64,000 nucleotides of DNA, from assembly GCA_037974665.1 (NCBI GenBank), contig CM075783.1, positions 9,536,762 through 9,600,761 of the forward strand. Direction: 5' to 3'. How positions within the stretch are numbered: the first letter of the stretch is position 1; each line of letters begins with the position of its first letter. This DNA is from Ehretia macrophylla (Eukaryota; Streptophyta; Magnoliopsida; Boraginales; Ehretiaceae). The notes under the pieces were generated by a model that did not search any database, was not told where the DNA came from, and was given only the letters and a program-made list of their open reading frames with translations. Shown here in pieces: positions 24,601 through 36,026 of the stretch. The position numbers and the translations under genes are program-made.

Positions 24601-25427
24601 GCTCTGCAATGTGTACCCGCCCGCCAGTCACGAGGCTTCCTAACATAAATATTGTAGTCCTTCCATAAGATCAAATTTATACCAATAGAATCCTCAATGG
24701 GAGAATGTGTACTTTCAGATGACGGTTTGGAATATATTCTTACGTTAACAAAATGTATATCTAGATAATGGACACTGCATTATAGGCCTATCACAACAAT
24801 ATAAATTCAATATGAATGTAACCTGATTCTTATTATAATGAATTATATCTATGCAGTTAGGACAGACAAAACCGGGTCATTCTGAATGGAAAATAATAAT
24901 AATAGAATATCCAAAGCTGAATTTAAGTTGGGACAAAGGAAGAATTAACCATTACATACCGGTTCTTTCCCCAAGTCTGGTTGAGAGGAGAAGAAATCTT
25001 CATCTCGATCGTACCAGTCTCGCTCCAACTCCAAAGAATTCCCAGATGCACCCACAGGAGTTGGAGAAGAAGCCACGCTATCCCAGGGAGAAGCACCTGT
25101 GGAATCAGGAGTCTGTCCTCCCAACCATGGCGAAACAAGTCGTGCATCAGGAGAGGCATCTGTAAATATCTGCAATGGATAACTTCCTCTGCTATTAGAG
25201 TTAGAGTGACTACGCCAACGTTGTGCACGTACTGGAGTTGGAGAAGAAGCCACGCTATCCCAGGGAGAAGCACCTGTGGAATCAGGAGTCTGTCCTCCCA
25301 ACCATGGCGAAACAAGTCGTGCATCAGGAGAGGCATCTGTAAATATCTGCAATGGATAACTTCCTCTGCTATTAGAGTTAGAGTGACTACGCCAATGTTG
25401 TGTACCTTCTCGTCCCCGTCTTCCCAT
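21640..25427 (-). CDS. PRP16: PRP16/DHX38-type DEAH-box pre-mRNA splicing helicase
   Basis: Nuclear RNA-dependent ATPase that remodels the spliceosome for the second splicing step (known of the family). Two exons: 25427-24960 (156 codons) and 24252-21640 (870 codons plus stop), joined in phase 0 across a GTATGT...AG intron; about 1026 residues. Visible motifs, as product residues: I GETGSGKT 362-369, Ia TQPRRVAA 390-397, II DEAH 459-462, III SAT 491-493, [10 protein letters not shown] 617-625, [10 protein letters not shown] 664-671. The helicase-associated and OB-fold regions follow, and the C-terminal tail is Lys/Gln-rich. All catalytic motifs are intact. ATG 25427 was chosen because an in-frame TAA lies just upstream. 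The usual long RS/RD/RE-rich N-terminus (family about 1070-1250 residues) is largely missing, so an upstream exon could have been missed. Exon 1 contains a 59-codon tandem duplication. Confidence 0.9.
24253..24959 (-). other. Intron of the PRP16-like gene
   Basis: A 707-bp intron whose donor CCG|GTATGT matches the plant consensus well. The acceptor GATCGCAG|GTTCGAAGAG keeps the frame in phase 0 and restores the conserved VRRDGS start of the helicase exon. The interior is AT-rich. It holds a duplicated phrase CTAACATAAATATTGTAGTCC (near 24422 and 24640). Confidence 0.8.
25057..25410 (-). repeat. 177-bp in-frame tandem duplication within PRP16 exon 1
   Basis: Two adjacent 177-bp copies (25057-25233 and 25234-25410) are identical over about the first 160 bp; the four differences seen all fall in the last 16 bp. 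As 177 is 59 codons, the frame is kept and the segment containing [12 protein letters not shown] is repeated. That segment resembles a conserved stretch of plant PRP16 N-termini that normally occurs once. Confidence 0.95.
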
Positions 25428-25477
25428 TCTCAAAACTCTGCTTTATAGGGTTAGGTTTTAAATTGAAAAGAAAGGAG

Positions 25478-25531
25478 AGTCGTCGATCTTTGTTTTTTTT
25501 TTTTTTTTTTGGTAAGAAAAGTCGTCGATCT
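25478..25531. repeat. 12-bp direct repeats flanking a T tract
   Basis: AGTCGTCGATCT occurs at 25478-25489 and 25520-25531. It brackets a run of about 20 T followed by GGTAAGAAA. The arrangement resembles a target duplication around the poly(A) tail of a very short retroposed insert, in the upstream region of the helicase gene. Confidence 0.6.
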
Positions 25532-25547
25532 AGGGTATGAATAATAT

Positions 25548-25559
25548 CTATATATATAG
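25548..25559 (-). promoter_or_regulatory. Possible TATA box of the PRP16-like gene
   Basis: CTATATATATAG lies about 120 bp upstream of the chosen ATG. The position is plausible for a core promoter, but AT repeats are common nearby and a longer 5' gene structure cannot be excluded. Confidence 0.4.
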
Positions 25560-27634
25560 TTAACGAGTCGTGGTTGAGACAATTAGATGGGGCCTTAATC
25601 TAAGAAATTTCGATGGGCCTTAACGTACTCCCGAACTTGACGCGTGCCCTTTTTCTCTTTTTTCTTTTTTTGTTTTTTGTCGGAGAACTTGATACATCAC
25701 AGACCAGAAAAAAAAAAAATAAAAAATAAAATATATATATATATATATATATCTTAAAGTGGCTTATGTAATTGATCTTTTATACCAAGTTGAAGGAAAA
25801 ATGGTAATGGTGTTTGGCATCCATATGAGCAATCTTATTTAGTAGGAAAAAACTTACTTAGCATAATTTGTTGACTTGATTTTATAGTTTGACATTTTGT
25901 GATACAATGACATATTTCAATTGTAGTCATCATTGTTCAAACTAATTCTCAAATTAATTCTCTTTCTTTAAAAAACTTATATGAGTTTTTGATAGATTTT
26001 TTAAACTTTTTATATTGATCATTTCCATTGTATATATGTGTTAAATATTGACAAAAAATGCGTCATATGATCATCACTTGATAGTGCATTTACTAAGTTT
26101 ATTTTGACTAACTTTTTGACCATCATATGGTATTTAGTCTCATGATTAATTTTATTTTGAAATATAATAGAAAGATTTACTTGCTTAATTAAAAAAAAAT
26201 TCATCACTTTTTAAGACTTAACGGATATATTAGGAATCCATAATACAATTTTTTGTAAGAATAAGCACTACTTTCTGATTCCAATAAACAATGAGGAGTG
26301 TTAATGGAATTTGCCAAAAAAAAAAAAAAAATCTCAAGTGGTAGAAAGGCTATTTGATTGAGGAGTTCCACTTATTTGTGTATATATATAACGCCAATAT
26401 TACCATATCTTCTATAATGTCATACTGTAAATTTTTTGATTTGAAAAATATAAGTTTTTTGTTTGACTCAAAAATAACATCTCAAGCACTAGTATATCTC
26501 ACCTAAGTGATGCTTCACCCTAATTCTTTCTATATAAAGAGAAATTTGACATTCAATATATAAATTTTATCATATAAAACATGAGTAAAACATTGCTCAC
26601 GTAACATAAAACATTAACTTTGGAGCATTCGGTCGGAATATTGGCATGGAAAGGAAATCAAAAGGGAAAAAGAGTAAGCAAAGATAGTCTAATCTAGATC
26701 CGCATACCAAAAGAATCACACTAGTTTGGCACCACAAAAAGAATCAATACTTGTATTCTAATAAAGTAACGATACCAAATACAAATGAATAATAAGAATA
26801 TGGTTCATGAAGCACCAGCACCCTTTCTATTATAAAGCCTAAAAAGAAGAAAAAACTTTACAATGATCATGTGACAGAAAGGATGTGATCCTACAAATTA
26901 ATTGGAAACCAACAAGAAATGTATAGAATTTATTCAAACAGCCGTATTAATTACAAAACTTAGTCTTCTCCCGCTAATAAACTAAATGAATATGCATTGC
27001 AATCATTACAAAGTTGCAGAATATTGTCTAAGTTATTTTTTTATTTTGAACATAAGAACGAATTTAATTTTTTTTTAAGAAATAATAAGAACTAAATTGA
27101 CTAATTTTAAATAATATGTATGAATTTGAAATCTTAGTGAAACAATAGTGACTATTTGTGCAATTTTTCCAAATAAAAATTCCAAATAAAAAGTCAAAGA
27201 CTAGCAATACAGGTTCTATGATGGAAAGTTCCTCACTACACAAATCGCCTCACCGCATTCGTTCAATTAAGAAAGAAGTTTCAAATAAAAGGGAAGAGAC
27301 TAGCAATATAAACTCCGATTCTCGAGTAGCAAAAAAGTGTCTTATAAGGCTCTCCAATTCTCCAAAAGAGATGTATTGCTTGAGGAGAGCATTAATGTGG
27401 ACATCTAGCCTAAAATCTAGAAAGGGTAATTTTGTTTAAGACCGCTTGTTCTTTCAGTAAATGTGACTCACACCCCACATTTCTAAAAAACTATGACTCA
27501 CACCCCTTTTGTTGATAATCCATCCACTTTTCCATTTGCAAGTTGCTAAAAGACAATTTTGTCCTTATGTTGCCAAACCATTTAATGCCCACGTTAATTA
27601 GTCCAGCAATTTAAATCCATAAAAGTTAGGGAAA
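25560..27634. other. AT-rich intergenic DNA
   Basis: Contains a short AT microsatellite (about 25729-25751) and several A runs. A 93-codon frame at 27158-27439 is Ser/Lys-rich with no recognisable domain and is not called a gene. Nothing else could be supported. Confidence 0.45.
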
Positions 27635-29841
27635 TACCCAATTTAGTCATTTTTTTAGGGTTTGTGACATTTTAGTCATTATCTTTCAAAATGTACAATT
27701 TTAGTCATGTATCTTTATCATTTGTTATAACTTAGTCCTTATATTTCAAAATATACTCTTTTAGTTTCGTATCTTTACCATTTGTCCCAACTCAATCTTT
27801 ATCTTTCAAAATGGTGGAGGACTAACGTGGACCATAATGACAAAGATAACAACTAAGTTGAGATCAATTGTAAAGATACGGGATTAAAATGGTATATTTT
27901 GAAAGATAAGGACTGACTTGAGACAAATGGTAAAGATATAGGATTAAAATGGTGCATTTTGAAAGATAATGATTAAAATAAAATTGTTCTCTTTCTTCCT
28001 AAAGAGATGATTTTGATGATAACAAATTTTGGAAAAATGAATTTGTCAATTGTGTTTGTGTTTGTGTTAATGTGTTTATAATCATAAATACACACTTGTT
28101 GGCTTATGTGCTTTAAATGTATATATCATTATAAGCTCAATTGTTCTTTAATGTTTTGGCTTGTGTGCATTATATTGTACTAATAATTTTGTGAGTCAGA
28201 CTATATTGTGGATGCTTGGTGTTGAAAGAGGAAGAGTATCTTGCATTAAGAGGTAAATGTTCTTGATATCAAAGAAGACTTGCAAGATTAGAAAATACAA
28301 ATTATGTTGGTCATTGAGAATAATCAAAGTTTGCATGATCAAGATCACCACAAGCATGAAGAAATGAAGTCTTGAAGATTTGACGAAATGAAGATTATAT
28401 TTCAAGATTCAAGACTTGAAGAGATGAAGATGAAGTGGTATTACAAGGATGGAAACGTGACGACATAAGAGGTAGCGGCTTAAAAATGTCGTTTACCTTA
28501 GGTATGCATTTTTATAGTTCAAGCTCTTAGTAATATTTCAAAATTGCCCTTATATATTTTCTCAAGTGTTTTGAAAATATTTTAAAAGGTTAAATGGGTT
28601 GGAACATCTTTTGAAGAAATGTTCTTAACAAGTTTAAACAATTTATCTTCAAAGAAATGAATTTTTGGTTGAAAATTTGTTTTAAACTCTTAATTACAAA
28701 AATCGAATTTAATCTTTTCACAAGAGTTTAGAAAATGTTTTGAAGTGATAAGAAGGTTGAAAACACTTTAGAAGAAGTGTTTTTGAAGTGCCTAAACATT
28801 TTGCCTTTGAAAATTTGGATTTTGGGTGATATTTTACAAAGTTAAAAATTTGGCCATCAAGACCGCGATCGTGTTAAGAAGACTGCCCATCAAGACTGTC
28901 GCCTAGGCAAAATATTTGCGTTTTACCGGTCTTGATACCTGGTCGTGATAACACAACCGGTGAACACGACCAGAGGTACGAAATTCAAATTTTCTAGCCG
29001 TTGCAAAGCTCTCTATAAATTCTAAACCAACCCATTTCATCAAAAATCTCTTACAACATATTTCTAACATCTCTCAACTTCAAAATTTTATATCTTTATC
29101 AAATCAAACCAAGCCTGAGCTTAAATTTGTAAATCTATTGAGCATTTAAGAGATTTCAATTGTATTATCTACTCATTGAGAAGTTTTGATTGTTCTTCAT
29201 TGTATTATCGTTCAAACACTCAATTCATTATATTGTAAACGCTCTTGGGGCTCTAAAATAGGATTAAGTGAATTCTTGTAAAAGAAAAGAGTGTGAGAAA
29301 ATCCTTTGTGGATTCAAAGGGAAGAGTGAGTAGGTTTGAAGTCTTTTCTACATTTGAAGATGCTTTAGTTGATCTCTTGTGGACTCAAAAAATTGTTGTA
29401 GTAGGTTGTTAGCTTCACCTACATTTGAAGAAACTTGTGATTTTCTTGTGGACTCAAGAGAATGTTGTAAAGTTGGTTTGTGCTTCACCAATATTAGAAG
29501 AAGTATCAATAGTGGAGTTTGCAGAAATTCTAAGGGGAGAAGGCCTTAGGTGGTGGATGTAGATTAGCGAACCACTTAAAAATCTTTTCGTTTGATTTCT
29601 CTAACCCTACTCTTTTTACTTTCACATATATTGCATATCTTGTGTTTGATTTATTGCGCAATTCTTACTATTATATGTGTTACACACATAATGTTTTATA
29701 AATTGTCTAAGTGAGTATAGCAATTGAATTTCATAATTTTTAAAGTATATTAATTTTCTTCGATTAGCCTAATTCACCCATCTCTTAGGCTTATTTGGAC
29801 TAACATGCACAAATTTTAAAGATAAAGGACTAAACTGGGTA
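27635..29841. mobile_element. Foldback (long inverted-repeat) element split by a solo LTR
   Basis: The left end TACCCAATTTAGTC and right end GGACTAAACTGGGTA are inverted. Inside, arms made of repeated blocks such as TTTAGTC..TATCTTTCAAAATG (left) and CATTTTGAAAGATAA..GATTAAAAT (right) are also inverted around about 27810. Without the inserted LTR (27985-29805) the element is about 386 bp. The distal right arm, with TTTTAAAGATAAAGGACTAAACT, resumes right after the LTR, so the LTR inserted into an existing element. Confidence 0.7.
27985..29805 (+). mobile_element. SIRE-like copia solo LTR
   Basis: TG...CA-bounded segment of 1821 bp, ending CTTATTTGGACTAACA. It is related along much of its length to the LTR at 8636-10092, sharing the GTGACGACATAAGAGG, GAGAAAATCCTTTGTGGATTC, CTAAGGGGAGAAGGCCTTAGGTGG and CCTAATTCACCC blocks in the same order. 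A TATA-like CTCTATAAATTC lies near 29011. There is no primer site, gag or pol on either side. Flanking pentamers (AAAAT and TGCAC) do not match, so the boundaries or the insertion age are uncertain. Confidence 0.75.
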
Positions 29842-29845
29842 CAAG

Positions 29846-30601
29846 CCTGAAGCGCCTCAAGGGGTTGTGGCTAAATACAAGCCTAAAGTACCCCAAGGGG
29901 TTGCGACTAAATAAAAGCCTGAAGCGCCCCAATGGGTTGCAGCTAAATAAAAGTTTGAAGCACCCCAAGGGGTTGCGGCTAAATAAAAGCCTAAAGCGGC
30001 CCAAGGGGTTGCGGCTAAGTCAAAGCCTGAAGTGCCCCAAGGGGTTACGGCTAAATACAAGCCTGAAGCACCCTAAGGGGTTGCGGCTAAATAAAAGCCT
30101 GAAGCACCCCAAGGGGTTGCAGCTAAATAAAAGCCTGAAGTGTCCCAAGGAGTTGCAGCTAAATACAATCCTGAAGCACCCTAAAGAGTTGTAGCTAAAT
30201 AAAAACCTAAAGCACCCCAAGGGGTTGTGGCTAAATACAAGCCTGAAGCGCCCTAAGGGGTTACAACTAAATATAAGCCTGAAGCGCCCCAAGGGGTTAC
30301 GACTAAATAAAAGTCTAAAGCATCCCAAGGGGTTGCGGCTAAATAAAAATTTGACGTGCCCCAACGGGTTGCGGCTAAATACAAGCTTGAAGCACCCCAA
30401 GAGTTTGTAGTTAAATTCAAGCCTGAAGCGCCCTAAGAGATTGTGGCTGAATATAAACCTAAAGCACCCTAAGGGAAATCCGGCCCAACTTGATTTGAAG
30501 CATCTTACAGAAGATGCTACCCAACTTGGCTCGAAGCATCCTACGTGAGATGCGGCCCACTTTAGCCCGAAGCACCCCACAGGGGATACGACCCAAAATT
30601 T
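29846..30601. repeat. 36-bp minisatellite, about 21 units without indels
   Basis: The unit is about CCTGAAGCGCCCCAAGGGG plus TTGCGGCTAAATAAAAG. Seventeen clear units start at 29846 and recur every 36 bp (29882, 30062, 30422 and 30458 checked). A diverged GAAGCATCCTACG-type extension keeps the same phase at 30497, 30533 and 30569. As 36 bp is 12 codons, frames stay open for long stretches on both strands. The minus frame 30580-29816 has one TGA; the plus frame is open at 29865-30194 and 30225-30410. The predicted peptides, such as SRNPLGCFRLLF, match nothing I recognise. Confidence 0.95.
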
Positions 30602-30788
30602 AGAAGACTGAAAACCAGTCCCACAAGGGTTATGGAGGTAGAACCCACGTGATCTAAATCATAGATCCATAGAGGTGGAAACCGCATAATCTTAATTGTA
30701 GATTGCGAGGGTCTACAATAATATTTATATAATTCGAGGCATAAGATTATAATGATTTTTAAACTTATAATAAAATATTGTTGGGAAA

Positions 30789-33414
30789 TGTCACGCCCCA
30801 ATTCGACCCCACCTACGATCAGTCAGGACGCAACGGAATTTTGGCAGTATAACGACAGTGATTAGGACACCGAGGCACTAAACCAACCTCTTTAGAACAT
30901 CATATATCAAACTTCATAAACATTCAACAAACAACTCTTCAATACCATTAACAACATACTACATAACCATATCATACAATAATCATTCTTAGTTATACGC
31001 CTCTGTTCCAACATAATACCTTAACTTTAACATACATATCAAAATAGATTATAAACTAACTTAGTAACCTATCATAGTCAAAAGAAAGACCACTAAGTTA
31101 GCAACAACTAGTTCATTATCATTACTACAACTTATACATCATTAACTATAAAGTAAACAAAAGACAACTAGAATAATATACAAGACTATAAGGTATACAA
31201 CATCTCTAACATCAAGGACAAGACTCTGGCACATAGGACTCGTCCATATACGGCACATTCTCAGCTTCCTGAGGCACGTACCTGTAATCTTCCTCAATAA
31301 CACCTGTATGCATGCAATAATAGAGAGTGAGCTTATATAAAACAAGCTCAATGAGGATCCGATAGATCTCTAACAGTATTTACTATACTCCTTGGAAATG
31401 ATCCTTTGAGCAGTAAACAAACAAAACAACATCAATAACAATATAAACATATAACTATAATGACCAATCAATAAAGGATACTCTAGTTGGTGTAGCTCCA
31501 AACGCCATCACGATCTCAACCATTCTTCTTGTAACTCCCCATTACTCACGCACCCGAGGTACCTCACTAGCCTCGCCCTCCATGATACCTCCGTCATGCG
31601 AGCTGGAAGTAGTCTTTGGTAGTCATGTCGTTATCAACCCGACAGCCTGACCCTACCCGAGAGGTGACACACACATACCAAGACTCAGCAATAATAATAA
31701 ACATCATTTACAGGAGGCCACTCTAGAAGAATTTCCTATCTCCCGGTTCATCAATCATCAATCAATAATCATCAATTATCATCAATTGTCATCAATATAA
31801 CATCAAGTAATCAATTAAACAACAAACAACTAAGTTAGATGACAAAGTAGGCCATCCAACTTAACATGCATTAAACACATAATCTAACCCTAGTCTAACC
31901 ATTTACAACTCACAATTCAATCACTCAAATACCACCCAATCAACTAAAGGCTCAATTCAACAATTTAAAGAAAGACAACCTAAACTTCAAATAATCATAT
32001 CTTACATTCTACTAATCCAAACAACTCCAAATCAGTTTCTAACACTCACCCATTCAATCAACTACATTAGCCATCTCGGAAACCAACCAAGACACATCAA
32101 AATCAAGCCCAACAACCCTAAAACCTCAATGCACCTAGGCTGAGATTTCTGAATTTTCACCCAAACATCGCAATCGAAAATTCAGCATCATAACGGCATT
32201 ACCACGTAATTAACAAACTTTTAAAAATCGACGGCAATCGATTCTAACCACAACAACTCAAGATATTCACCAAATAGCTAATAACTCAACTTTTAATACC
32301 CGAAAATAAAAATTCTTGCTACAACGCTTCAAATCTTATATAAACACATATAAACGATCCTTAGCATGCACTGAGCAATAATCTAACATCAATTTAACTT
32401 TCTAACAGTTCAAAATGCAATTATACGCAAAAACATAAAAAATAACTTTTGAGATCTAGAATTTTTCTCTCACCATTGATGTGTTTTGATGCAAGAAAGA
32501 TGTAGAATGGATGCCCAACAAGTGAAATCAAGCTTTGAATGAAGTGATTTGGACTTGAATTGCAAAATCTATGTGAAAAATGCTTTGAAAAACCTTGAAA
32601 ATGCCTTCTTTTTGGCTCCCATTGGAATTTCGGTAATGTGTGTGTAAAATGAGTATATTTTGTGAGCTTTTGATGTGTGTTGATGATATATTAAGCAAAG
32701 GTCAAACAAATAAAAGAAAGTCAAATGTGAAAACTAATTATTTTTAGTGTTTTCTTATCTTTTAATTCATTTTCTTGATTACTCTTGCTCAAATTAATTA
32801 TGCAACACCTAAACTATCTCAAGTAGTTTATTTTTAGGTGACAATAAGTTTTACATTCAAACAATTTCACACGAGTTGGCTTAAAACTCGATTTTCTGCA
32901 AAAGAATGTGAAAAGTCATATTATTTGTTTTCAAATGTCTTTTGAATGCACAATTAATATGAAATTATTTAATACCACATATAAATACATTTATATTAAT
33001 ATATACTAGGTCAACGAAGGTCAATTCAAGAATCAGGTTTAGAAGAAATTACTATTTGGCTAAAAAATGCTATTTTTTGCCCGAAAAGTCTATTTAAATT
33101 ACTATTACTTTTCAGAATTAATTTTTATCAAACATGGGTCTATTAATAATAGAGGACTAGGTTTTAAGACGTTTAAAACACCCTTGTAAAAATTTTAGCA
33201 GACAAGTGTTCAAAATACTATTAACAAAAATCGTCGATAAAATTTCTGATGCCGTTTTTTATGAAAATTTCATGAATGCACACATAGTATGTATTAGGAA
33301 TATAAATCACATATTTAGCACATTTTAACTCATATAACACATAAACAGATCAAATCACGCAAATCGAGGTAAAGACACGTAAATTGAGGTAAAGACAAAA
33401 ACTGAGGTTTCACA
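30789..33414 (-). mobile_element. Ty3/gypsy solo LTR with 5-bp target duplication
   Basis: A 2626-bp segment begins TGTCACGCCCC and ends GGTTTCACA on the plus strand. Perfect 5-bp direct repeats GGAAA flank it (30784-30788 and 33415-33419). The GGGGCGTGACA 3' end, read on the minus strand, matches the other gypsy LTRs, giving minus orientation. No internal domain remains, so it is a solo LTR from LTR-LTR recombination. A related LTR piece at 51837-52166 is its reverse complement around 31260-31600. Confidence 0.9.
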
Positions 33415-34450
33415 GGAAATATACATGACAATTAAAATAATTGCGCAGCGGAAAATAAATCATGTATCCGTCCATGTTTAATTATGCAGATCTAAATCAG
33501 ATAACAATTTAATCTAATTAAATTAAATCTGCAATAGTTTTAGGATTACCTCTTGAGGCGTAATTCAATGTAGAATCTGTATCAAGCTCCCCACGTGTGA
33601 AGCCTCCAAGATTGATCCACACAGAATTTGCACTTGCTAATTGAATTTCTACACCCACTAGGTTTCTAGAGAAATCCTATATATTTTTCTGACTGATTAA
33701 ATTGTGCTAGCTTTTTCTCTGTCAGAATAGTTCTATATATAGGAAACACATATGACCTAAGTCATAAGTGGGCTGGTCTTAAACTTACCATTCTTGGGTT
33801 CCATATTAATCAGATCACCATCTAATTACTATGAGCCCAACTAAATTAATATTTAGGACAATCCTAAATTTAATTTAATCTTTTTCTCTAATCCAATTAA
33901 TCTACAAATTCCATTTGTGTGTGACCTCTCGGGTTCATAATTAATCGGTAGCGAATAATTAATTCAACCAATTAATTAAATTAGAACTCTTTCTAATTAA
34001 GTCGCAAATCATGAGTGACACCTAGCAGTATATCACGATTACCCAATTAAAGATGAAGTGCAAGTGTACGAACCCATTTAGTAATTTCTATACAATCAAA
34101 TCCTACTGTCTCAACTATCCCGATCAAGCCAGAGTCATGGATTGGGTCGTCAAACTCTCTTACTCGACCATATGCCAAAACCTAATTAATTAGTGACTAA
34201 TAAATAATTCGTGAAACGACTTTCACTATTCCACCTTGGCCAATGATTTCAAGTCACTCAATTAATCAGATTGCATAGGACACCCAATTGACAATTTCCG
34301 TATCTACACATACATTTCTGCATGATGGAATAAATCACAACCACTGAATACATTGTTTAATCCATGATTAGGACTAGCTTATCTGCACGGAGTCTCAGTC
34401 CAAAATGCCCATTATATTTGTAGGATAGAATTTTCTTTACTACTCAAGTA
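33415..34450 (-). mobile_element. Probable copia LTR interrupted by the gypsy solo LTR
   Basis: The sequence carries GCGCAGCGGAA near the start and a short-word AT-rich body, like the minus-strand copia LTR at 11658-13509 (GAAACGCAGTGG, CTCTTGAGGCG vs CTCTTGACGTC). Removing the gypsy solo LTR and one GGAAA joins TGTTGGGAAA (30779-30788) to TATACATGAC, giving a normal TG LTR terminus. The far boundary near 34450 is not clear. Confidence 0.5.
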
Positions 34451-34464
34451 GAAATATTCGCTTT

Positions 34465-35484
34465 AATGTCCTCGTTTTATCCCTACTTAGTTACACATTT
34501 ACTTTGATTTGTATCATAGTTAGTATTTTAGATGAAATAATAATGGGTACGTTTAAAGAATTTAATATAACAATGTGACATTACTTGATTTTGTTTACTA
34601 ATGATATATCATTTAAACTTCACTTCTTAATTAACATCTTATGTTATCTTATATTGAATGTGTCATATATAAGTAAGACTAATTTCAAGTAAATAGTGTG
34701 ATATTTACCATAAAAATAAAGATAAATGATCACACATCTATTTGTAACGTAGTTTTATTATAGATGAATGGCGGATACGTTTAATAACCATGTGACTTTA
34801 CTTGATTTTGTTTACTAGTGATATATATCATTCAAAATACTGTGCGACTTTGCTTTATTTTTTTTACTAATGATACATATCATTCAAATTTTATTTCTTA
34901 ATTATCATTTTATGTTGTCTTATATTACACGCATTGTATGTAAATAAGACTCTTTTCTTTAACAATAAATTAATAGTGTGAGATTTACTAAAGGTAAAGA
35001 ATAAACTATAAACACATAAAAAAAAAGTAATATTAAACATGCTCGTTGGTTCTTTTTATTTTAGATTGCAAGAAAAGTGTAATGTTACTACTTTTGTGTG
35101 ATGGAGTGAGTAACAATTATGATGTGATCTAAGGTTGATTGGTTGGTAAGTAATTAGTTCTAATCTGATTATGTGCATACTATATTGCTCTCTTAGGGTA
35201 TAAAATAATATGTGCATGAAAAAAGCTTAGCATATAGTGGTGTTAGTTTAGAGTGCTAAGAAAACATGAACATGATTGGCACACATACGATGTAAGGTCG
35301 CCCCGAAATAAATAAAACAAAAAGTTTTATTGATTAATTAGTGGATAAGTAGTGTTTTATAAATGTCACGTCTTCGCTCTTTCATTCCTTATTTGTATAG
35401 TAAGAATTCACATATTGAATATTAAAATTTTTGTATATACAATTAAAAATTTTACTATATAATAAAAGGCAATGGAGTGAGTAA
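34465..35484. repeat. AT-rich degenerate repeats, possible Stowaway-like remnants
   Basis: Blocks around 34530-34740 and 34760-34990 share TTACTTGATTTTGTTTACTA, TTCTTAATTA(A/T)CAT and TAGTGTGA.ATTTAC, indicating a diverged duplication. Two rightward ends, GATGGAGTGAGTA (near 35100) and CAATGGAGTGAGTA (near 35471), resemble the GGACGGAGGGAGTA ends of Stowaway elements; left ends are poor. Confidence 0.35.
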
Positions 35485-36026
35485 GTGATATGTAACATTA
35501 CTCTTAATGGATTAGTATAAACAAAAAGTTTGAATTACGGCTTGAGATAACGGTAGGTAATTGCATTATTGACTTGGTTCCGTGCAATTTCAACTGATGT
35601 TGGATATAGATAATCAGAGTTGTACATCTCTCATATAATTATTGAGTAATGTCAATTTTGTCTCTATGTAAACCAAAAAACGAGTTTGGATTATTTTACT
35701 CATATTTCAAGTTCAAATTAAGAAATTAACTTTTTTAAGAATAGTCCCGATAAAATTTGAGTTTAATTAATATAAATTATGTTTCATCCAGACAAGAGTA
35801 CATATATGTCATGAAATTTTATACATTTAGTGTTAGCTTAAAGAGATTTTTTAGAGAGAATTTCTTGTTATAAAAAATAAATAAATAAATAAAAGTCTGA
35901 TTTGATAAAACCATAATGAAGATCATAACTTTCTTTAGTAATCTAATTTTTGTGATTCAGACAATCACCAAGGGGTTTTCAATTTTGCATAACACAATCA
36001 ATTGAAAATTTCTTAAAAGTAACTAA

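Noticed and set aside
27158-27439. 93-codon Ser/Lys-rich frame
   Set aside because: No domain, low complexity, and no splice or promoter context.
29846-30601. CRISPR-like array because of regular 36-bp spacing
   Set aside because: The units are contiguous repeats without unique spacers, in a plant nuclear context.
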